Assembly (NCBI RefSeq): GCF_002304225.1
Contig: NZ_NSLB01000005.1
Span: forward strand, 124,001-188,000
Source of the DNA: Pseudomonas sp. HAR-UPW-AIA-41
Lineage (GTDB): Bacteria; Pseudomonadota; Gammaproteobacteria; Pseudomonadales; Pseudomonadaceae
DNA length: 64,000 bases
Reading direction: 5' to 3'
Below the pieces are notes generated by a model. It did no database searches and had not been told where the DNA came from. It worked only from the letters and a program-made list of their open reading frames with translations. Positions within the stretch are counted from its first letter, which is position 1. The number at the start of each line of letters is the position of its first letter. Below, piece by piece: positions 59,048 to 64,000 of the stretch. Both the position numbers and the translations under genes were made by a program.

Positions 59048-60826
59048 ATGCCCGCTTACCGTGCCCCGTTACGTGATATGCGCTTTGTCTTTGATGAAGT
59101 GCTCGACTCTTATGCCACCCTGCAGTCGCTGCCCACGCAGCGCGAGTTCGGCAACGATCTCGGTGGCGCCATTCTGGAGGAAGCCGCCAAGTTGGCGGAG
59201 AACGTGCTTGCCCCGCTCAATGGCCCCGGTGACAAACAGGGTTGCCAGTACGATCCGGCGAGCAAGACGGTAAAAACCCCGGACGGCTTCAAGGCTGCTT
59301 ATAAGCAGTTCGCCGAGGGTGGCTGGACCGCCTTGGCCTGTACCCCTGAGTTCGGTGGTCAGGGCCTGCCGCATGTGCTGAACATGATGGTCGAGGAGAT
59401 GGTCTGCTCGTCGAACCTGTCGCTCGGCATGTACCCGGGCCTGACCCATGGTGCGATCAATGCGCTGACCCAGCATGGCACCCGTGAGCAGCAGGAGCAG
59501 TACCTGCCCAAGCTGATCAGCGGCGAGTGGACCGGCACCATGTGCCTGACCGAGCCGCAATGCGGCACCGACCTCGGTTTGATCCGCACCCGCGCCGTAC
59601 CGCAGGCCGACGGCAGCTACGCCATCAGCGGCACCAAGATCTGGATTACCGGCGGCGAGCAGGATCTGGTCGATAACATTATCCATCTGGTACTGGCCAA
59701 GCTGCCGGATGCGCCGGACAGCGTGAAGGGTATCTCCCTGTTCCTGGTGCCCAAGTTCCTCGAAGACGGCTCGCGCAACCCGGCGTTCTGCGGCGGCCTT
59801 GAGCACAAGATGGGCATCAAGGGTTCGGCCACCTGCGTGATGAACTTCGAAGGCGCCAAAGGCTGGCTGATCGGCGAGCCGAACAAGGGCCTCAAGTGCA
59901 TGTTCACCATGATGAACTCGGCGCGCCTGATGGTCGGGATGCAGGGGCTGGGTATCGCCGAGAGCGCGTACCAGATCAGTCTGGGCTTCGCCAAGGAGCG
60001 TCTGCAGAGCCGCTCGCTGTCCGGTCCCAAGGCTGCCGACAAGCCGGCCGACCCTATTCTGGTCCACCCGGATGTGCGCCGTATGCTGCTGCGCCAGAAG
60101 GTGATCATCGAGGGTTGCCGCGCGCTGGCCTACTTCACCGGCCTGCACCTGGATGTCGCCCACGATCACGAGGACGCCGAAGTTCGCCAGCAGGCTGACG
60201 ACCTGGTGCAGTTGCTGACGCCGGTGGTCAAGGCCTTCCTTACTGATGAAGGCCACAACTGCTCCAACGAGGGCCTGCAGGTGCTGGGCGGCTCGGGCTT
60301 TACCGAAGACTGGGGCATCGAGCAACTGGTGCGCGACTGCCGCATCACCCGTATCTATGAAGGCACCAACGGCATTCAGGCGCTGGATCTGGTCGGGCGC
60401 AAGCTGGGCCTCGGCGGCGGTCGTGCCGTACGCAGTTTCTTTGCTCTGGTTGAAGGCTGGCTCAAGGCCAATCCCGAGGCGCCGCATGTGGCGGCGGTGG
60501 GCAAGGCGCTCAAGCAACTGCAGCAGGCCACCTTGTGGATTGCCAGCGAAGGCATGAAGGACCCCGAGCAGGCCGGCGCGGCGTCGGTGCCTTATCTGCG
60601 TCTGTTTGCCCTTACCACGCTGGCCTGGCTGTGGTCGCGTATGGCCCTGGTGGCTCAGCAGAAACTGGCGGCCGGCAGCAGTGAGACCCAGTTCTACGGC
60701 GCCAAGCTCAAATCGGCGGATTTCTATGTCGCCCGCGTGCTGACCGAAACCGACAGCCTGCTGGCCGAGGTTCAGGCCGGCAAAGCCACCCTGATGGCCT
60801 TTGCCGAGGATGAATTTGCTGCCTGA
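59048..60826 (+). CDS. Long acyl-CoA dehydrogenase (about 600-residue type)
   Basis: A 592-residue acyl-CoA dehydrogenase of the longer type (FadE5/DmdC-like), with TEPQCGTDLGLIRTRA, the FAD block ITGGEQDL, and IYEGTNGIQALDLVGRKL, followed by the extra C-terminal helical domain (about 455-592). It oxidises an acyl-CoA and reduces ETF; the chain length is unknown. GGAGG lies 5 bases before ATG 59048. The TGTACA-type operator upstream ties it to the neighbouring MerR regulator. A terminator follows. Confidence 0.92.
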   Translation: MPAYRAPLRDMRFVFDEVLDSYATLQSLPTQREFGNDLGGAILEEAAKLAENVLAPLNGPGDKQGCQYDPASKTVKTPDGFKAAYKQFAEGGWTALACTPEFGGQGLPHVLNMMVEEMVCSSNLSLGMYPGLTHGAINALTQHGTREQQEQYLPKLISGEWTGTMCLTEPQCGTDLGLIRTRAVPQADGSYAISGTKIWITGGEQDLVDNIIHLVLAKLPDAPDSVKGISLFLVPKFLEDGSRNPAFCGGLEHKMGIKGSATCVMNFEGAKGWLIGEPNKGLKCMFTMMNSARLMVGMQGLGIAESAYQISLGFAKERLQSRSLSGPKAADKPADPILVHPDVRRMLLRQKVIIEGCRALAYFTGLHLDVAHDHEDAEVRQQADDLVQLLTPVVKAFLTDEGHNCSNEGLQVLGGSGFTEDWGIEQLVRDCRITRIYEGTNGIQALDLVGRKLGLGGGRAVRSFFALVEGWLKANPEAPHVAAVGKALKQLQQATLWIASEGMKDPEQAGAASVPYLRLFALTTLAWLWSRMALVAQQKLAAGSSETQFYGAKLKSADFYVARVLTETDSLLAEVQAGKATLMAFAEDEFAA

Positions 60827-60852
60827 TTGATTGCTTCACACAGCCTGCGCAC

Positions 60853-60890
60853 TCCGGTAGCCGTCCCCACTTTTGGCTACCGGATTTTTT
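60853..60890 (+). terminator. Rho-independent terminator after the acyl-CoA dehydrogenase
   Basis: TCCGGTAGCC pairs with GGCTACCGGA around a 12-base loop, followed by T6. Confidence 0.87.
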
Positions 60891-60917
60891 TGCTTGTAAT
60901 TTTAGGACTGGAGCCGC

Positions 60918-61526
60918 TCAGCGCTGTTGCAGTTGCGGATGGCGCAGGCGGTGCTGCTGGAAAATGAAGTGGCGCAGGCGCTCGGCATGGCTGGCCGGCG
61001 GCATCTCCAGACGGAAGGCGGTGAAGTCGCTGCTGGTGTGGCGCACGCGGTTGCCGCGCAGCAATACCGGCTCCTGACCAGGCAGTGGCAGCCACAGGGC
61101 AAAACTGTCCGGCGGCGGCAGCAGATCGGTGGATTTCAGCAGCACGCCGGCGGGGGATAGCTCATGTACTTCCAGGCTGCTGGCCTGGCCATTGTCATGC
61201 AGCAGCGTCAGCGGGGTATCCAGCGGAAGCCGCCAGGGGCGCTGCACCCGGCCATTTTGAAAGATGCCTGGGGCCCCGAGCTCAAGGTGCAGGGCATGGA
61301 ATTCGTCTTCGACCAGTTGCAAGGGAAAGCGCAGATGCTGGTCGCCGAATACGGCCTCCAGATGCAGCTCGGCCTGCCTGCCCAGCGCGGCAAACAGCGC
61401 ATTGGCCGCAGCACCGCCGTCCACCCGGAATGTCGGGGTAGGGAGTGTGCTGGGGCTGAGGCTGTAGCCGAGAATCTGCTGGATAAATTCCAGTTCATCG
61501 CGGTTGAGCAGGGATCTTTCAGTCAT
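60918..61526 (-). CDS. PilZ-like domain protein
   Basis: A 202-residue protein. The second half reads as a PilZ domain: the arginine motif RVQRPWR (about residue 92) and LEVHELSPAGVLL, where the usual [D/N]xSxxG has E in the first place. Binding of c-di-GMP is therefore plausible but not certain. The N-terminal half is a YcgR-N-like or unknown region. The start at 61526 (MTERSLLNRDELEF) was chosen; no clear ribosome site. It converges on the acyl-CoA dehydrogenase gene. Confidence 0.7.
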   Translation of the reverse strand: MTERSLLNRDELEFIQQILGYSLSPSTLPTPTFRVDGGAAANALFAALGRQAELHLEAVFGDQHLRFPLQLVEDEFHALHLELGAPGIFQNGRVQRPWRLPLDTPLTLLHDNGQASSLEVHELSPAGVLLKSTDLLPPPDSFALWLPLPGQEPVLLRGNRVRHTSSDFTAFRLEMPPASHAERLRHFIFQQHRLRHPQLQQR

Positions 61527-61596
61527 GTCGAAATTTTGACGGAAATGGCTTGCTGATGAAACAAGCAATATTCAGTCCTTTCGACGGGTAATGATC

Positions 61597-62043
61597 TTAA
61601 TCGTTCCGTTTGGCCAGTTCGGCCTTGAGGGCGGCAACTTCGGCTTCCAGCTGTTTGACCCGCTCGGTGGCTTCGACCTGCTCGGTGACATCCTTCTGGA
61701 TGCCGATGTAGTAGGTCAGCTGATCGCCTTCGTTGAATACCGGGGTAATGGACAGTTCATTCCAGAAGGGCGAGCCGTCCTTGCGGTAGTTACGGATGAT
61801 CTGCCGGCAGGGGCGATTGTCCTTAACTGCCTGGCGGATGGCCGCCAGGCCGGCCTGATCACGGTCGCCGGCCTGCAGGAAGCGGCAGTCCTGATACAGG
61901 ATGTCATCGCTGTGGTAGCCCGTCAGGCGCTCGAACGCCGGGTTGACGTAGATGAGGATGTTGTCATCGCCTTCCTGTTCGGCGACCACGATGCCGTCAT
62001 TGGAGGCGTTGACTACCAGTTGCAGCAGCTTGGCGTTGATCAT
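61597..62043 (-). CDS. Short LOV blue-light photoreceptor, PpSB1-LOV-like
   Basis: A 148-residue PAS/LOV protein without an effector domain. The LOV signature is intact: the flavin-adduct cysteine C53 in YQDCRFLQ, R54 and Q57 beside it, NYRKDGSPFWNEL for FMN contacts, and the signalling glutamine Q116 in YIGIQKDV. A C-terminal coiled coil (about 122-145) suits dimerisation. It closely resembles the P. putida short LOV proteins that control PplR regulators. It should sense blue light and act on the LitR-like regulator encoded nearby; that link is inferred. Confidence 0.9.
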   Translation of the reverse strand: MINAKLLQLVVNASNDGIVVAEQEGDDNILIYVNPAFERLTGYHSDDILYQDCRFLQAGDRDQAGLAAIRQAVKDNRPCRQIIRNYRKDGSPFWNELSITPVFNEGDQLTYYIGIQKDVTEQVEATERVKQLEAEVAALKAELAKRND

Positions 62044-62136
62044 CGGCGGACTTCCCGGTCGGATTACCCTGCATTCTAAGGCAAAGTACGCGGTTGCGGC
62101 ATAATGCGCACCTAGCTCATGTATTTCGGAGTTTTC

Positions 62137-62589
62137 ATGAAAGTCGCGATTCTCTCGGGTTCAGTCTACGGCACTGCTGAAGAAGTGGCCCGGCACGCCG
62201 AGCGCCTGCTCAAGGAGGCCGGTTTTGAGGCCTGGCATGCACCACGAATGAGCCTGGATGAACTCAAGGCGTTCGGGCCTGATGCATTTCTCACCGTCAC
62301 TGCCACCACCGGCATGGGTGAGCTGCCGGATAACCTGCAGCCACTGTACTTTGCCATCCGTGACCAGTTGCCGGCCTGGTTTGGCAAACCGGCGGGGGTG
62401 ATCGCCTTGGGTGACTCCAGCTATGGCGACACCTTCTGCGGCGGTGGTGAACTGGTGCGCGAGCTGTATGCCGAGCTCAGCCTGCAGGAAGTACTGCCGA
62501 TGCTGCGTCTGGATGCCAGCGAGACGGTAACTCCGGAGGCCGATGCCGAGCCCTGGCTGGCCGGTTTTATTGCCGCGCTCAGGGGCTGA
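62137..62589 (+). CDS. Flavodoxin (MioC-like)
   Basis: A 150-residue flavodoxin with the FMN phosphate loop SGSVYGTAEEVA (residues 7-18) and the isoalloxazine-side segments TATTGMGELPDN and LGDSSYGDTFCGGG. It is of the MioC/short-chain type and a probable electron carrier; the partner is unknown. GGAG precedes ATG 62137. It is divergent from the LOV gene and followed one base later by the cupin gene. Confidence 0.9.
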   Translation: MKVAILSGSVYGTAEEVARHAERLLKEAGFEAWHAPRMSLDELKAFGPDAFLTVTATTGMGELPDNLQPLYFAIRDQLPAWFGKPAGVIALGDSSYGDTFCGGGELVRELYAELSLQEVLPMLRLDASETVTPEADAEPWLAGFIAALRG

Positions 62590-62590
62590 T

Positions 62591-63058
62591 ATGCACCCGC
62601 GTGCCCTGCAACTGATCGAGCAACTGGATTTGCAGCCGCATCCGGAAGGCGGCTTCTACCGCCGTGTCTTCGCCTCGGCGCAGCGACTGCCCGGCGGTCG
62701 TCTGGCCAGCAGCGCCATTCTCTTTCTGCTGCCGGGCGGGGCGATCAGCCGCTGGCACCGGGTGGATGCCGACGAGTTATGGCACTTCCATGAGGGTGAT
62801 GGCCTTGAGCTGCTGATAGCCGAGTCGCCGGAGCAACTGCGTTGCGAGCGGCTGGGCCCGGTGGCGGCAGACAGCCTGCCGCAGCGCGCCGTGCCGGCCC
62901 ATGCCTGGCAGGCAGCGCGGGCCTTGGGCGATTACTGTCTGGTGGGCTGCACGGTGGCGCCGGCGTTCGAGTTCGCAGGCTTTCGCCTGCTCAGTGATGA
63001 CCCGCAGGCACAGCGTGAATGGCCGCGCCTGATCGCCGAATATCCCGAGCTGCTGTGA
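62591..63058 (+). CDS. Cupin family protein (DUF985)
   Basis: A 155-residue cupin of the DUF985/YML079 type: LQPHPEGGFYRRVF at the N-terminus, SRWHRVDADELWHFHEGD as the cupin core with histidines for a possible metal, and a VAPAFEFAGF end. The ligand is unknown. It starts one base after the flavodoxin stop and is probably translated from the same mRNA. Confidence 0.88.
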   Translation: MHPRALQLIEQLDLQPHPEGGFYRRVFASAQRLPGGRLASSAILFLLPGGAISRWHRVDADELWHFHEGDGLELLIAESPEQLRCERLGPVAADSLPQRAVPAHAWQAARALGDYCLVGCTVAPAFEFAGFRLLSDDPQAQREWPRLIAEYPELL

Positions 63059-63151
63059 CCGGCAAAGCCACGATGCTGGCTCGCCGGGCAACTGGTGAGG
63101 CGGTGGGCAGTCGCTAGACTCCATCGGCATAACAACACGCCGAGGTGAGTC

Positions 63152-63928
63152 ATGACTGCCCAACTGAATCTGCCCAACGTCAAGGATCAGGTCTCCGCTG
63201 CCGAATGGCAGACCCGTGTCGATCTGGCGGCGTGCTACCGCCTGATCGCCCTGCATGGCTGGGATGACCTGATCTTTACCCACATCTCGGCCAAGGTGCC
63301 CGGCACCGAAGACTTTCTGATCAATCCCTACGGGATGATGTTCCATGAGATCACCGCGTCCAGCCTGATCAAGGTCGATCTGGCAGGCAAAAAGCTCATG
63401 GAAAGCCAGTACGAGATCAACCCGGCCGGCTACACCGTGCACAGCGCGGTGCACGAGGTGCGACCGGATGCCAACTGCGTGCTGCACACCCATACGCCCG
63501 CCGGGGTCGCGGTGGCGGCGCAGAAGTGCGGCCTGCTGCCGCTGTCGCAGCAGTCGCTGTTCGTGCTTTCCAGTCTGGCCTATCACGACTATGAGGGCGT
63601 GTTCCTGCGCGAGGACGAGAAGCCGCGCCTGCAGGCGGACCTCGGCGACAAGCACTTCTACATCCTGCGCAACCACGGTCTGGTGACCGCCGGCGGCAGC
63701 ATTGCCGATACCTTCCTGATGATGTTCATCTTCCAGCGCGCCTGCGAAATCCAGGTCATGGCGCAGAGCGGTGGCGGTGAGCTGGTGCATATCCCGCAGG
63801 CTGTGCTCGACGGTGCCATGCAAATGATGGCCGGCGTCATGCGCACACCAGTGGGCATGGGCGGAGCGCTGCCGTGGCCGGCGCTGCTGCGCAAGCTGGA
63901 TGCGCAGATGCCCGGTTACGACCAGTAA
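63152..63928 (+). CDS. Class II aldolase/adducin family protein
   Basis: A 258-residue class II aldolase-fold protein. Zinc-ligand histidines are visible in VLHTHTPAGVAV and LRNHGLVTAGG. The fold is shared by fuculose-phosphate aldolase and adducin; this subfamily's substrate is not known. The stop overlaps the next start by one base (TAATG). Confidence 0.9.
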   Translation: MTAQLNLPNVKDQVSAAEWQTRVDLAACYRLIALHGWDDLIFTHISAKVPGTEDFLINPYGMMFHEITASSLIKVDLAGKKLMESQYEINPAGYTVHSAVHEVRPDANCVLHTHTPAGVAVAAQKCGLLPLSQQSLFVLSSLAYHDYEGVFLREDEKPRLQADLGDKHFYILRNHGLVTAGGSIADTFLMMFIFQRACEIQVMAQSGGGELVHIPQAVLDGAMQMMAGVMRTPVGMGGALPWPALLRKLDAQMPGYDQ

Positions 63929-64000
63929 TGGCGCTGACGGGGATTGCCCTGGGCGACTGGCGCGGCCGGGGCCGGACATTCGACTTCAGGGGGCAGGCTA
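63928..64000 (+). CDS. Start of another gene, possibly alpha/beta hydrolase, cut by window end
   Basis: ATG 63928 overlaps the aldolase stop, and the frame (MALTGIALGDWRGRGRTFDF) stays open for 24 codons to the window end. By Pseudomonas gene order (an epoxide hydrolase-like gene beside the aldolase, from memory) it may be an alpha/beta hydrolase. Only the overlap and open frame are visible. Confidence 0.5.
   Translation, partial: MALTGIALGDWRGRGRTFDFRGQA

Overview
The window is chromosomal DNA of a Pseudomonas-type gammaproteobacterium. It is GC-rich and densely coding, and the gene order from hisD to yajQ is the one I know from Pseudomonas chromosomes (as recalled for P. aeruginosa PAO1, about PA4448 to PA4395). 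The fused cysNC, the long TrpRS, algW beside hisC, dciA between lpxC and secA, and the nudix/TenI fusion all fit Pseudomonas. No prophage, insertion sequence, tRNA or CRISPR array was found.

Layout. 1-7.3 kb: end of the histidine genes (hisD, hisC), the periplasmic stress protease algW, a Nif3-family gene and sulfate activation (cysD, cysNC). 7.3-14.4 kb: zapG, a small hydrolase, trpS, zapE, an exported protein of unknown role, a GlxA-type regulator and an acyl-CoA dehydrogenase. 14.7-19.5 kb: ribosomal proteins L13 and S9, the cytochrome bc1 operon petABC, and sspAB. 19.6-24.4 kb: an envelope cluster on the minus strand (dolP-like, gmhA/diaA-like, yraN, lpoA), then rsmI and the RNase P RNA gene. 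lpoA carries an apparent one-base deletion near its 3' end. 24.6-42.5 kb: the complete division and cell wall cluster mraZ-rsmH-ftsL-ftsI-murE-murF-mraY-murD-ftsW-murG-murC-ddlB-ftsQ-ftsA-ftsZ-lpxC, nearly all overlapping or abutting. A near-consensus promoter and three 10-bp-spaced MraZ-type repeats lie upstream of it. 42.5-49.5 kb: dciA, secA, argJ, a GST, a nudix/TenI fusion and an unrecognised membrane protein. 49.5-54.7 kb: a minus-strand operon of response regulator, panE, histidine kinase and cobalamin adenosyltransferase, then yajQ. 54.8-64 kb: hopJ-like and DUF1244 genes, pterin genes folM-folE-folX, a DUF393 gene, a LitR/PplR-like MerR regulator, a second acyl-CoA dehydrogenase, a PilZ-like gene, a short LOV photoreceptor, a flavodoxin, a cupin, a class II aldolase and the start of another gene.

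The most interesting part is 57.2-62.1 kb. A MerR regulator resembling the cobalamin-independent LitR class lies close to a short LOV protein that keeps its photoactive cysteine (C53). The pterin genes are next to it. A shared 17-bp element, TRTACAAAAGCTGTACA, occurs in the regulator/DUF393 intergenic region and again just upstream of the acyl-CoA dehydrogenase, and a related half-site pair lies upstream of folM. This looks like a blue-light regulon of the kind described in P. putida (PplR plus PpSB-LOV), here with an acyl-CoA dehydrogenase as a probable additional target. Two related palindromic repeat elements, after rsmI and after yajQ, are the other notable non-coding feature.
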